DNA of 64,000 nucleotides from Bradyrhizobium sp. CSA112 (GTDB lineage: Bacteria > Pseudomonadota > Alphaproteobacteria > Rhizobiales > Xanthobacteraceae): NCBI RefSeq assembly GCF_029051645.1, contig NZ_JAACFS010000041.1:1-64000 (forward strand), in the 5' to 3' direction. Shown here piece by piece: positions 8,725-17,380 of this stretch (positions are counted from its first letter, which is position 1; every line of letters starts with the position of its first letter). The translations under genes were made by a program, and so were the position numbers. The notes under the pieces are model-generated. The model worked only from the letters and a program-made list of their open reading frames with translations. It searched no databases and was not told the origin of the DNA.

Positions 8725-10110
8725 ATGGCTGAAAGAGCCGACGCAATTGCGCGGGTGCGCGAGCATTTCCGGTCGGGCGAATTCCTTCGCGAACTTGATC
8801 AACGGGTCGGCTATCAGACCGAAAGCCAGAGTTCCGGCCGCGGCGATGCGCTGCGCGCGTATCTCACTGAGAACCTCGAGCCCGCGCTGACCGAACTCGA
8901 CTTCAAGACCCGACTGATCGAGTCGCCGATCGGTGGAGGTCCCTATCTGGTGGCGGAGTATATTGAGGATCCTGCACGGCCGACTGTGCTCACTTACGGT
9001 CATGGCGACGTCGTCGACGGCATGGTCGGCGAGTGGCGCGACAACCTCGATCCCTGGAAGACCACGATAAGAGGTGATCGCGTCTACGGCCGCGGTACGG
9101 CCGACAACAAGGGGCAGCACAGCATCAACATCTCGGCGCTGCGCGCGGTGCGCCAGACACGCGGTGGCAAGCTCGGTTTCAATGCCAAGTTCATCATCGA
9201 GACCGGCGAGGAGATCGGCTCGCCGGATTTGCGGCAGGTCTGCGAAGCTCATCGCGAGGACCTGAAGGCCGACCTGTTCCTGGCCTCGGACGGGCCACGG
9301 CTTTCGGCCGACCGGCCCACCATCTTTCTCGGCTGTCGCGGCGGCAACCGCATCCATCTCGATGTCAACTTACGCGATGGCGGGCACCATTCGGGTAATT
9401 GGGGCGGGGTACTGGCCAACCCCGCGACGATCCTAGCCAACGCCATTGCGAGCCTCGTCGACGGCAAGGGGCGCATGAAGCTCGATGTTCTCAAGCCGCC
9501 GCGGATTTCGAACGCCGTTCGCGCCGCGCTCGCGGATGTAAAGATCGAGCCGACCGCGGACGAACCGGCGCTGGCGCCCGACTGGGGCGAGGAGGGGTTG
9601 TCGCCGGCGGAGCGGCTGTTTGCCTGGAACACGCTGGAGGTGCTGGCGATGTCATCAGGCAATATCGAGAAGCCGGCCAACGCCATTCCCGGACACGCCA
9701 ATGCGGTGCTGCAACTCCGCTTCGTCGTCGGCACCCGATATGAAGAGGTGGTCGACGCCGTGCGCAGGCACCTGCATGCCAACGGTTTTTCGATGGTGCA
9801 GGTCAGCGGTGCGCAGCGCTTCGCCGCCTCGCGCACCGACGTCGACAGCCCCTGGGTGAACTGGACGGCGGACTCGATCCGCAAGACCACCGGCAAAGCG
9901 CCGGCGATCCTGCCGAACTTCGGCGGCTCGCTGCCCAACGACGTGTTTGCCGAGGGACTGGGGCTACCGACGATCTGGGTGCCGCATTCCTATCCCGGCT
10001 GCTCGCAGCATGCGCCGGATGAGCACATCCTTCTGCCGGTGACCGAGGAGGCGCTCGCCATCATGGCGGGGCTATTCTGGGATCTCGGCGAGATGAAGCG
10101 GGCTTTTTAG
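8725..10110 (+). CDS. M20-family metallopeptidase/deacylase
   Basis: This 461-residue zinc hydrolase carries the M20 metal-site series: YGHGDVVDG (His/Asp), YGRGTADNKGQ (bridging Asp), ETGEEIGSPD (catalytic Glu and metal Glu), and a late HSYPGCSQHAPDEH. A dimerisation lid sits between the two catalytic halves. M20 enzymes cleave dipeptides, N-acyl amino acids or carbamoyl compounds. The start has GAAAGGA 5-6 bases upstream. It converges with the tctA end of a transporter operon, 7 bp away, so a link to the imported substrate is possible but unproven. No signal peptide is present, so it is cytoplasmic. Confidence 0.8.
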   Translation: MAERADAIARVREHFRSGEFLRELDQRVGYQTESQSSGRGDALRAYLTENLEPALTELDFKTRLIESPIGGGPYLVAEYIEDPARPTVLTYGHGDVVDGMVGEWRDNLDPWKTTIRGDRVYGRGTADNKGQHSINISALRAVRQTRGGKLGFNAKFIIETGEEIGSPDLRQVCEAHREDLKADLFLASDGPRLSADRPTIFLGCRGGNRIHLDVNLRDGGHHSGNWGGVLANPATILANAIASLVDGKGRMKLDVLKPPRISNAVRAALADVKIEPTADEPALAPDWGEEGLSPAERLFAWNTLEVLAMSSGNIEKPANAIPGHANAVLQLRFVVGTRYEEVVDAVRRHLHANGFSMVQVSGAQRFAASRTDVDSPWVNWTADSIRKTTGKAPAILPNFGGSLPNDVFAEGLGLPTIWVPHSYPGCSQHAPDEHILLPVTEEALAIMAGLFWDLGEMKRAF

Positions 10111-10117
10111 CTGCGGC

Positions 10118-11626
10118 TCACACCTCTTCGTCTAGCGCGACCAGTTCGCGCTTCTTACGCAGCGCCGGCAGCAGGGGCGCGACGAGCAGCATCAAAGCGA
10201 ACGCCAGGCAGACAGCCGAGATCGGCCGCTGCACGAAGGTCATGAGATCGCCCTGCGATAGAATGAGCGACTTGCGCAGATTGTTCTCCAGCATCGGTCC
10301 CAGCACGAAAGCCAGCACCAGCGGCGCCGGCTCGTAGCCGAGCTTGCGCATGAAATAGCCGATCACGCCGAACGCGATCATCACATAGACGTCGAATACG
10401 TTATTGCTGGAGCAATAGACGCCGATGATGGTGAACAGGATGATCAGTGGGAACAGGATATTGTAGGGCAGCTTGAGAAGCTGAACCCACATTCCGATCA
10501 TCGGCAGGTTGAGCACGAGCAACATCAGATTGCCGATATACATGCTGGCGACGATGCCCCAGAACAGGCCGGGGTTCTGCGTGATCATGAGCGGACCGGG
10601 CTGCAGGCCGTGAATGACGAAGGCGCCGAGTAGCAGCGCCATCACCACATTCGGCGGAATGCCGAGTGTCATCAGCGGAATGAAGGCGCCGCCGGCGGCT
10701 GCATTGTTGGCGGCTTCGGGACCTGCGACGCCCTCGATCGCGCCGTTGCCGAACCGTTCGGGCGTTTTGGACAGCCGCTTCTCAAGCGCATAGGACGCGA
10801 ACGACGAGATCACCGCGCCGCCGCCGGGCAGGGTGCCGAGGAAAAATCCAAGGACCGTTCCGCGCGACATCGGGCCGGCGCTGGCTTTCCAGTCCTCCCT
10901 GCTTGGAAGCAGGTGGGTGATCCTGGTGTTGATGATGTCGCGTTTGATGACCTGCTCGGTATTGAGCAGCACTTCGGCGACGCCGAACAGGCCCATGACC
11001 ACGGGGACGAGGCCGATGCCGTCGATCAACTCGATCCGGCCGAAGGTCAGGCGCGGTTGCGCGGTGATGCTGTCGAGCCCGACCACGCCGAGTACGACGC
11101 CGATGCAGGCCATCAACAGCGCCTTTGCCATCGAGCCCTGCGTCAGGAAGGTAAGCACCACGAGCCCGAGCACCATCAGGCTGAAATATTCGGCCGGTCC
11201 GAACGCGATCGCGACGCTGGCGAGTTTGGGTGCCACCAGCATCAGTGCGATCAGCGCGAAGGTGCCGGCGAAGAACGAGCCAAAGGCGGAGATGCCGAGC
11301 GCCGGCCCGGCGCGGCCCTGCTTGGCCATCTGGTGGCCGTCGATGCAGGTGACGACGGAGGCGGCCTCGCCGGGAATATTGACCAGGATCGACGTCGTGG
11401 AGCCGCCATACATCGAGCCGTAATAGATGCCGGCCATCATGATGATGCCGGATTCCGGCGTTCCCGACAGTGTGATCGGCAATAGCAGCGACATCGCCGA
11501 GATCGGACCGATGCCGGGCAGCACGCCGACCAGCGTGCCGATGAACACGCCGACGAAGCAGTAGATCAGGTTGACGGGTTGAAGCGCGACGCCGAGGCCA
11601 TGGGCGACATTGACGAGTGTGTCCAT
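10118..11626 (-). CDS. tctA: Tripartite tricarboxylate transporter large membrane subunit TctA
   Basis: This 502-residue polytopic protein has the TctA signatures: GVLPGIGPISAMSLLLPIT near residue 38, YGGSTTSILVNIPGE near residue 75, and LGTLPGGGAVISSFASYALE near residue 260. About twelve hydrophobic segments are visible. It forms the main permease channel of a TTT importer driven by an ion gradient. It is the last gene of tctC-tctB-tctA, 7 bp after tctB. The frame is intact and of full family length. The substrate depends on the Bug receptors used. Confidence 0.9.
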   Translation of the reverse strand: MDTLVNVAHGLGVALQPVNLIYCFVGVFIGTLVGVLPGIGPISAMSLLLPITLSGTPESGIIMMAGIYYGSMYGGSTTSILVNIPGEAASVVTCIDGHQMAKQGRAGPALGISAFGSFFAGTFALIALMLVAPKLASVAIAFGPAEYFSLMVLGLVVLTFLTQGSMAKALLMACIGVVLGVVGLDSITAQPRLTFGRIELIDGIGLVPVVMGLFGVAEVLLNTEQVIKRDIINTRITHLLPSREDWKASAGPMSRGTVLGFFLGTLPGGGAVISSFASYALEKRLSKTPERFGNGAIEGVAGPEAANNAAAGGAFIPLMTLGIPPNVVMALLLGAFVIHGLQPGPLMITQNPGLFWGIVASMYIGNLMLLVLNLPMIGMWVQLLKLPYNILFPLIILFTIIGVYCSSNNVFDVYVMIAFGVIGYFMRKLGYEPAPLVLAFVLGPMLENNLRKSLILSQGDLMTFVQRPISAVCLAFALMLLVAPLLPALRKKRELVALDEEV

Positions 11627-11633
11627 GGTGCGA

Positions 11634-12119
11634 TCAGCCGATTTCGAAGATGCCCGAGGGCAACTGGATCAGGAGCAGGCGTTTGAGGATCCACCACATG
11701 CCGAGCGGAACCAGCAGCGCAATCGGAACGGCCAGCGGCCAGCGGACCGGATCGACCACGCGTAGCAGCAGCAACATCAGCGGAATTGCGGACAGCAGAA
11801 AGCCGAGCGGGTTGAGGGCGAAGGAAAAAGCGACGAGGCAGACGATCACCAGCAGGGGCTTGGTCCAGCGCGTGTTCACCCAGCGCGAGCCAAACGTCGG
11901 CCCGCCCTCGGTCAATGCGGCGATGATGATCGAGGCGGCGAACAGGCACATCAGGATGCCGGTATAGAACAGTACGAAGCCGGAGCCGGGATCATTGATG
12001 GTGCCGAGCTTCAACTTGAGCCCGGACCAGATCACAAATCCACCGAGCGCAAGCCCGATCAGCCCGCCCCACAGCTCGGAATTGTTGAGGCGGAATTTGA
12101 CGTTGGATTGATCACTCAT
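11634..12119 (-). CDS. tctB: Tripartite tricarboxylate transporter small membrane subunit TctB
   Basis: The frame is open to 12293, but the start at 12119 gives MSDQSNVKFRLNNSELWGG, a normal TctB N-terminus, for a 161-residue protein with four membrane segments. A GAGAGAG sequence upstream could serve as ribosome-binding site. It lies between tctC and tctA, as in other TTT operons, and would form the complex with TctA. A palindromic repeat fills the space between it and tctC, which may lower or stabilise the downstream message. Confidence 0.85.
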   Translation of the reverse strand: MSDQSNVKFRLNNSELWGGLIGLALGGFVIWSGLKLKLGTINDPGSGFVLFYTGILMCLFAASIIIAALTEGGPTFGSRWVNTRWTKPLLVIVCLVAFSFALNPLGFLLSAIPLMLLLLRVVDPVRWPLAVPIALLVPLGMWWILKRLLLIQLPSGIFEIG

Positions 12120-12200
12120 TGATACTCTCTCTCGGCCGTTCCCCAGACGCTGCGCAGCACCATCGGCGCGTTTACGCGAGTCTTGACGCGCTATCGTGGT

Positions 12201-12296
12201 GCGCTGCAGAGCCGGGGCCCATGTGTTGCGGGCGCGCGGTGGGTCCCGGCTCTGCGGAGCAGCGTGAAGAACGCTGCACCGCGTCCGGGACACGGC
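12201..12296. repeat. Interspersed palindromic repeat, family B (copy 2) inside the tct operon
   Basis: The arms GCAGAGCCGGG (12206-12216) and CCCGGCTCTGC (12245-12255) are perfect inverted copies. They are followed by GCTGCACCGCGTCCGGGACACGG, also seen at 5201-5304. The element lies between tctC and tctB within one transcription unit. Confidence 0.75.
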
Positions 12297-12301
12297 CGAA
12301 G

Positions 12302-13273
12302 CTAGTTCGTCTTCTTCGCCAGACCGAGCTTGTCGACCACCTTGCGCTCGGACTCGGTGACCTCGACGACGAACTTCTTGTAATCCTCGGTGCTCTTGTA
12401 ACTGGGCACCATGTCGAATTTGGCCAGCGTCGCGATCACGGCCGGATCTTCCAGCGCTTTCTTGAAGGCGTCATGCAGCTTGGCGACGATCTTCGGGTCC
12501 ATGCCCTTCGGTCCGGCGATACCGAACGGCGAGTCGTAAACCATGGGGTAGCCGAGCTCCTTCAGCGTCGGCACGTCGGGATAATTCGGCGAGCGCGCCG
12601 CGGTCCACACCATCAGCAGCCGCAGCTTGCCGGCGTCGACCAGCGGCCGCCAGCCCGTTGAATCCGCCTGCAGCATGGTGTGCTGTCCCAGCACCGCGGC
12701 ATTGGTTTCCGCGCCGCCCTTGAAGGGCACCTGGGTGAGCTTGATGCCGGCCATGGACGCGATCTGCTCCATGCCGATATGCAGCGATGTGCCGGCGCCC
12801 GGCGTCGCATAGGTCACCTTGCCGGGATTCTGCTTGGCGTAATCGACGACATCCTTCCAGGTCTTGAAGGGTGACTCGGCGCTGGTGGTGACGCCGAACG
12901 TATAGCCGGTGAGGTGGACGATATAGGTAAAGTCCTTGTCCGGATTCCACGAGACTTCCTGCATCAAGGGCAGGCGGAACACGGTGATCGGAATCTGTGC
13001 GATCGTATAGCCGTCGGGCTTGGCGCCTGCCGCCATGGTGGCAGGGCCGACGGTGCCGCTGCCGCCGGCCTTGTTGTCGATGGCGATCGGCTGTCCAAGC
13101 ACCTTGGAAGCGCTTTCGGCAATCGCGCGCATCGAGATGTCGGTCGAGCCGCCCGCCGGCCATGGGACGATCAGCGTGATCGGCTTGGTGGGATACTCCT
13201 GCGCGCCGGCGGCTGCCGATATCAGCATGCCGATGGCAGCGACAGCGATCGTCAGACGGCTGCGTCGAACCAT
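12302..13273 (-). CDS. tctC: Bug-family periplasmic receptor TctC of the tctCBA operon
   Basis: This 323-residue receptor has a signal peptide (ending SAAAGAQ) and the family hallmarks YPTKPITLIVPWPAGGSTD, NKAGGSGTVG and PDGYTI. It is the first gene of tctCBA and so the dedicated receptor of this TTT system. A broken dadA-like gene lies upstream on the same strand, ending 282 bp away, which hints that the imported compound may be an amino- or imino-acid-like molecule. That substrate idea rests on position only. Confidence 0.85.
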   Translation of the reverse strand: MVRRSRLTIAVAAIGMLISAAAGAQEYPTKPITLIVPWPAGGSTDISMRAIAESASKVLGQPIAIDNKAGGSGTVGPATMAAGAKPDGYTIAQIPITVFRLPLMQEVSWNPDKDFTYIVHLTGYTFGVTTSAESPFKTWKDVVDYAKQNPGKVTYATPGAGTSLHIGMEQIASMAGIKLTQVPFKGGAETNAAVLGQHTMLQADSTGWRPLVDAGKLRLLMVWTAARSPNYPDVPTLKELGYPMVYDSPFGIAGPKGMDPKIVAKLHDAFKKALEDPAVIATLAKFDMVPSYKSTEDYKKFVVEVTESERKVVDKLGLAKKTN

Positions 13274-13555
13274 ATCAAATCCTCCCCGGCGGCCTCTTTG
13301 ACGGCGAGGCGCGCTTGTTTTCTTTACTGTGCCCGATCTTCCCTGAAATCGGCCTGGAAGAAAAGCTTATTGACCTCTGGCTGTTCGCGCCGCCTGCGCC
13401 GCGACCGGCTGGAAATGACGTCTGCGACAATTGGTCTGCCACGGCATCCCGAGATACGGAATTTGGCCGCCGCTGCACCACGGGATATTTGGGCCAATAC
13501 GGTATGGACCGGCCCGGATGGGCCGGCTCCATTCGTTCGCAAACACTTATCGTCG

Positions 13556-14813
13556 CTAGGCCGCTCGCCGCAGGGCAAACGCCCCGCTCTCGGTGCCCGG
13601 GCGCTTGCGCTCGATCATGTCCGCCGCCAGCCGCGCGCTGCCGCAGGCCAGCGTCCAGCCGAGCATGCCGTGGCCTGAGTTGATGAACAGCCCGTCCAGC
13701 GGCGACCAGCCTATGATTGGCCGGCTGTCCGGCGTCATGGGACGCAGCCCGCACCAGGGCTCGATGTCGCCGGCAGCGTCCATGCCGAGCAGCTCCGCCG
13801 AGGCGCGGCGCAGGATATCGACGCGTCCGGCATCGAGCGTCGTGTCGCTTTCGAGATCGGCGATGCCCGCGACCCTTATCGCTGCCCGTCCACCGCGCGA
13901 GCGGGGCGAATACCAGCTTGCGCTCCATGTCCGTGATGCTGTGTCTGATAATGTGCGCATCCGGCGTCGGCGTCAGGGTGATGCTGTAGCCCTTAAGCGG
14001 ATAGATCGGCAGATAAAACCCGCATGCGCGCGCAAACGCGCCCGATGCCACGCCCATGCACAAGACGAAATGGTCCGCCTGCACCTGCCCCTTGCCGGTG
14101 TCGACGGCGACCAGCCGGCCGCCGGAACGAACCGGCCCGATAATTGGCGTATTGAGCAGCCATTCGACGTTGCTTCGCTGCCTCAGGCGGGCCGTCAACG
14201 CCGCACAGAAGGCGGCGCAGTCGCCGACCTGCTCGGAAGCGGTAAAGATGCCGCCGGCAAGCTTATCTGCATCTGGTCTGAGCGCCGGCTCCAGCGCGAT
14301 GCATTCGGCCGCGGTCAGGATCTGCTGACCGTCCTCCTCGCCGGTCGCGACAACGGCGCGGCATGCCGCCTTGAATTCCCCTGCGGAGCGGTAGATCACG
14401 AGCTTGCCGGCGGTCCGCAGTCCGAACGACAGGCGCAGGGTTTGCGTCAGCCGCGCCAGCTCGCCCCGGCTCAAAGCGGCAAGCGCGAGCTGTGCCGCAA
14501 TGGTCTCGCGTACGGCTGCCGGCCGGCAGGCGAGCAGGAATCGCGTGCCCCAGGAAATCAAGTCCGGATCGAGGCCGGCGCGGATGCGCATCGGCGAATC
14601 CGGCGACAGCAACAGCGATGGCAGCTTGAGCAATGTCGCCGGCGACGCCAGCGGCGCCACGAACGCGTAAGAGAGCTGTCCGCCATTGGCGGCGCTGGCG
14701 TCTTTCGCGGTGGAAGCATGCCGGTCGACAATGACGACGTCGTGCCCGGCTTCGGCAAGACACCATGCGGTCGTCAGTCCGATAACGCCGGCGCCAAGTA
14801 CACAGGTTTTCAT
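13556..14813 (-). pseudogene. dadA: DadA-like D-amino-acid dehydrogenase, frameshifted
   Basis: The N-terminal part (from 14813) has the FAD Rossmann motif VLGAGVIGLTTAWCLAEAG and continues with good DadA similarity to DMERKLVFAPL. The family-like sequence then resumes one frame over, at GGRAAIRVAGIADLE, and runs to the stop at 13556 with WCGLRPMTPDSRPIIG and SGHGMLGWTL. The two frames meet at about 13890-13905, consistent with one inserted base or two lost. Joined, they give about 418 residues, normal for the family. The intact enzyme would oxidise D-amino acids to 2-oxo acids at the membrane. Either the gene is dead or this is an assembly error. It is divergent from a LysR gene. Confidence 0.85.
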
Positions 14814-14914
14814 TTTCGGGGTAGCGTCCTAGATGATCGTCCGATCAAAACGCGGGAACCGATCGGGCGAAGGGTTGTCGCGCACCAGGTTAAGGCTCTC
14901 GGACGCCGCCATTG

Positions 14915-14945
14915 ATGCCAAGTCTGCATGATGCAAAATTTGCAT
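14915..14945. promoter_or_regulatory. Two adjacent 15-bp palindromic operators upstream of dadA
   Basis: ATGCAAAATTTGCAT (14931-14945) is a near-perfect 15-bp palindrome. A weaker copy, ATGCCAAGTCTGCAT, starts 16 bp earlier at 14915. They lie about 100-130 bp before the dadA start in the divergent region. A third copy is at 15065. They are likely binding sites for the adjacent LysR protein. Confidence 0.65.
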
Positions 14946-15064
14946 AACCCCTTCCGGCGTGGCAGGCTAATGAAGGCAGGACCTCATGGGCGAATGCGGA
15001 GCGGCTGGCATGACCGGGCTGGGATTGACGGGGATTGCCGCAGCGGCGCTGGCGAGCCGCGGTG

Positions 15065-15079
15065 ATGCAAAGCTTGCAT
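15065..15079. promoter_or_regulatory. Third copy of the 15-bp palindromic operator
   Basis: ATGCAAAGCTTGCAT shares both half-sites with 14931-14945 and lies about 150 bp before the LysR start. The distance between the two strong copies, 134 bp, would allow DNA looping or separate control of the two divergent promoters. The rest of 14814-15227 (about 410 bp) shows no gene I trust. Confidence 0.6.
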
Positions 15080-15227
15080 TGGTCATTCCGCATGCCGATC
15101 CGCTAGCTTTGCCGGCGTGGGGCTTCACCTTTCGCATCGAGAACCAGCGCCGGTTGGCCGCGTGCTGCCCGAGGGCGAGGGCGGCTATCGTCGCCGTGAC
15201 GCGCCTATCGCCTGCAAGATGGGGAGC

Positions 15228-16199
15228 ATGATGGAGCTTCGCTGGCTTCAGGATTTTCTGATGGTGGCCGAGACCGCCAACTTTACGCGCGCTGCCGAGA
15301 AACGAAACACGTCTCAGGCGGCGTTCAGCCGACGGATCAAATCGCTCGAAGCCTGGCTCGGTTTCGACCTGATCGACCGCAGCGTCTACCCGACGCAGCT
15401 CACGCCGCAAGGCGAGCGCTTCCGCGAACATGCCGGCGAGTTGCTGCGGCAGATGCTCGACAGCCGCCTCGAGCTTGGCGGCAAGCCGCTTCGCCGCAAC
15501 GAACAGATCCGCATCGCCTTGCCGTTCGCGTTGGCGACCGCACGGCTGCCGCATTGGTGGCAGGTTTGGTCACAGGAGCGGCGGCTGAGTTGTTCGGTGG
15601 TCGTCGGCAACATCCACGATCTCGTCACCTCGCTGGTCTCCGACAACGTGGACCTGATGATCTGCTACCACCACGCCCAGCAGCCGATCCACCTCGATCC
15701 GGACCGCTACGAACGCGTGACCCTCGGCACCGAATTTTTGCGGCCCTATGCCAGCGAAGGGCTGGTGGCCAAGGGCGGCGCGTCGCTGCCCGGGCGGACG
15801 TCACATCCTGTGCCCCTTTTGATGTATTCGCCCGGCGTCTATTTCGCCCGGCTGGTCGATCTCATCCTGGAGAACACCCCCATTGTCGGGGTGCGGGTGA
15901 TCGAAAGCGACATGTCCGACGTTCTGTGCGGCATGGCGCTTGGCGGACGCGGCGTGGCTTGGTTAACAGAGGGCACCGTCGCGGCTTCCGGCCGGAAGCG
16001 GCTGATCCCGATCGGCGGCGACAAATGGGCGTTGCCTTTGTCTTTAGTCGCATTCAGGGGTCGAATGCATGATGGTCAACGGGCACTAAATCTGTTTTGG
16101 TCCGAATTGTGCAGGCATAGTGTCGGGCGCGCCGGGGGCGGTCTTGCGAAGGCAGGTTCGAGGCCGCCGGCCAAACGGCCCGGCAAGTTGCTGAGTTAG
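15228..16199 (+). CDS. LysR-family regulator, HypT/YjiE-like
   Basis: The frame is open from 15117. GGGGAG just before 15228 and the N-terminus MMELRWLQDFLMVAETANF support this start (the ATG at 15231 is an alternative). The helix-turn-helix includes FTRAAEKRNTSQAAFSRRIKSLEAWLG. The effector domain continues to about residue 300, followed by a basic, Pro/Gly-rich tail. The DNA-binding part resembles the HypT/YjiE subgroup, as far as I recall it. It diverges from dadA/tctCBA and lies 50 bp before the ABC importer genes, so it probably controls both sides through the repeated 15-bp palindromes. Confidence 0.78.
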   Translation: MMELRWLQDFLMVAETANFTRAAEKRNTSQAAFSRRIKSLEAWLGFDLIDRSVYPTQLTPQGERFREHAGELLRQMLDSRLELGGKPLRRNEQIRIALPFALATARLPHWWQVWSQERRLSCSVVVGNIHDLVTSLVSDNVDLMICYHHAQQPIHLDPDRYERVTLGTEFLRPYASEGLVAKGGASLPGRTSHPVPLLMYSPGVYFARLVDLILENTPIVGVRVIESDMSDVLCGMALGGRGVAWLTEGTVAASGRKRLIPIGGDKWALPLSLVAFRGRMHDGQRALNLFWSELCRHSVGRAGGGLAKAGSRPPAKRPGKLLS

Positions 16200-16249
16200 A
16201 GTGGATGAGCAATGAGCAATCATCTGAAGCTTTTTGAGGGAGAAGTTAC

Positions 16250-17161
16250 GTGAAACACCGTCAGATTATCGGCTGCCTGGTCGCGGGTGCGTTGTGCACC
16301 ACCCCGGCAATGGCGCAGGAACTCACCGGGACGTTGAAGAACATCAAAGATACCGGCGCCATCACGCTCGGCTTCCGCGACTCGTCGATTCCGTTCTCCT
16401 ATCTCGACGACAACCAGAAGCCGATCGGCTACGCCATGGACATCTGTTACAAGATCGTCGATGCCGTGAAGAAAGAGCTCAAGCTCGACAAGCTCGAGGT
16501 CAAGCTCAATCCGGTGACGTCGTCGACCCGCATTCCGCTGCTCGCCAACGGCACGATCGATCTCGAATGCGGCTCGACCACCAACAATGTCGAGCGTCAG
16601 AAGCAGATCGCCTACACCAACACCCACTTTCTGACCGCGAGCCGCTATGTCACCAAGAAGGCGGCCAAGATCAATTCGATCGACGAACTCAAGGGCAAGT
16701 CGGTGGTCTCCACCGCCGGCACCACCAACATCAAGCAGCTCACCGAAGCCAACGCGGCGCGCAGCCTCAACATCAACATCATCCCGGCCAAGGATCACGC
16801 CGAGGCGTTCCTGATGGTGGAGACCGATCGCGCGGTGGCGTTCGTGATGGACGACATCCTGCTGGCGAGCCTGATCGCTGGCTCGAAGGCGCCGGCCGAC
16901 TACGTCATCTCCAAGGATGCGTTCTCCAAGCCCGAGCCTTACGGCATCATGCTGCGCAAGGACGACCCGGCCTTCAAGAAGGTGGTCGATGCGGCGACCG
17001 CGGCGCTCTACACCGGCGGCGAGGGCCAGAAGATCTACGACAAGTGGTTCACGCAGAAGATCCCGCCCAAGGGGCTGAACCTCAACGTGCCGATCAGCGC
17101 CGAGCTGAAGAACGAGTTTGCGAAGCCGTCGGATTCGCCGGATCCGGACTCGTATAAGTAA
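16250..17161 (+). CDS. gltI: Glutamate/aspartate-type ABC transporter substrate-binding protein
   Basis: The GTG start at 16250 follows GAGGGAGAAG. The signal peptide ends at PAMAQ and the protein is 303 residues. SBP family 3 features include GAITLGFRDSSIPFSYLDD, SSTRIPLLANGTIDLECGSTTN and STAGTTNIKQL, all typical of GltI-type glutamate/aspartate receptors. It is the first gene of a gltIJKL-like set. Because a DadA-like enzyme, a D-amino-acid aminotransferase and one regulator flank it, the ligand could be a D-form or another dicarboxylic amino acid. That is inference. Confidence 0.85.
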   Translation: MKHRQIIGCLVAGALCTTPAMAQELTGTLKNIKDTGAITLGFRDSSIPFSYLDDNQKPIGYAMDICYKIVDAVKKELKLDKLEVKLNPVTSSTRIPLLANGTIDLECGSTTNNVERQKQIAYTNTHFLTASRYVTKKAAKINSIDELKGKSVVSTAGTTNIKQLTEANAARSLNINIIPAKDHAEAFLMVETDRAVAFVMDDILLASLIAGSKAPADYVISKDAFSKPEPYGIMLRKDDPAFKKVVDAATAALYTGGEGQKIYDKWFTQKIPPKGLNLNVPISAELKNEFAKPSDSPDPDSYK

Positions 17162-17168
17162 CGGGCAG

Positions 17169-17279
17169 ACCCTCATGGTGAGGAGCGCAGCGAAGCGGCG
17201 CGTCTCGAACCATGAGGCCACAGTCGGGCCTCTATCCTTCGAGACGCCGCGCTAGGCGCGGCTCCTCAGGATGAGGGGT
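17169..17279. repeat. Interspersed palindromic repeat, family C (copy 1)
   Basis: The left end ACCCTCATGGTGAGGAGC and the right end GCTCCTCAGGATGAGGGGT are near-inverted copies. Internal GCGTCTCGAA / TTCGAGACGC arms complete the hairpin. It lies between the receptor and permease genes of the ABC importer. The same element is at 26841-26945. Confidence 0.8.
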
Positions 17280-17380
17280 GAAAGTCGAAAGTCCGGCCAT
17301 TTTGAAATGCAGAATGGCCGGACTTTTGCATAAGCGTTAGCGACCAAAGGCTTTACCGGCGTTTTCGGGCAGGGTGCTTC

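Noticed and set aside
13275..13555. Continuation of the N-terminal DadA frame as a single 512-residue protein
   Set aside because: Beyond about 13900 the composition is Arg/His-rich shadow sequence and the family-like sequence is in the neighbouring frame, so this is a frameshift read-through and not a fused protein.
14967..15554. A 195-residue frame opposite the start of the LysR gene
   Set aside because: It overlaps the intact LysR N-terminus antisense and the palindromic operator region; no family match.
16220..17221. A 333-residue open frame opposite gltI
   Set aside because: It is antisense to an intact, motif-complete receptor gene and has the codon-shadow composition (Arg/Asp/Val/His rich) typical of high-GC antisense frames.
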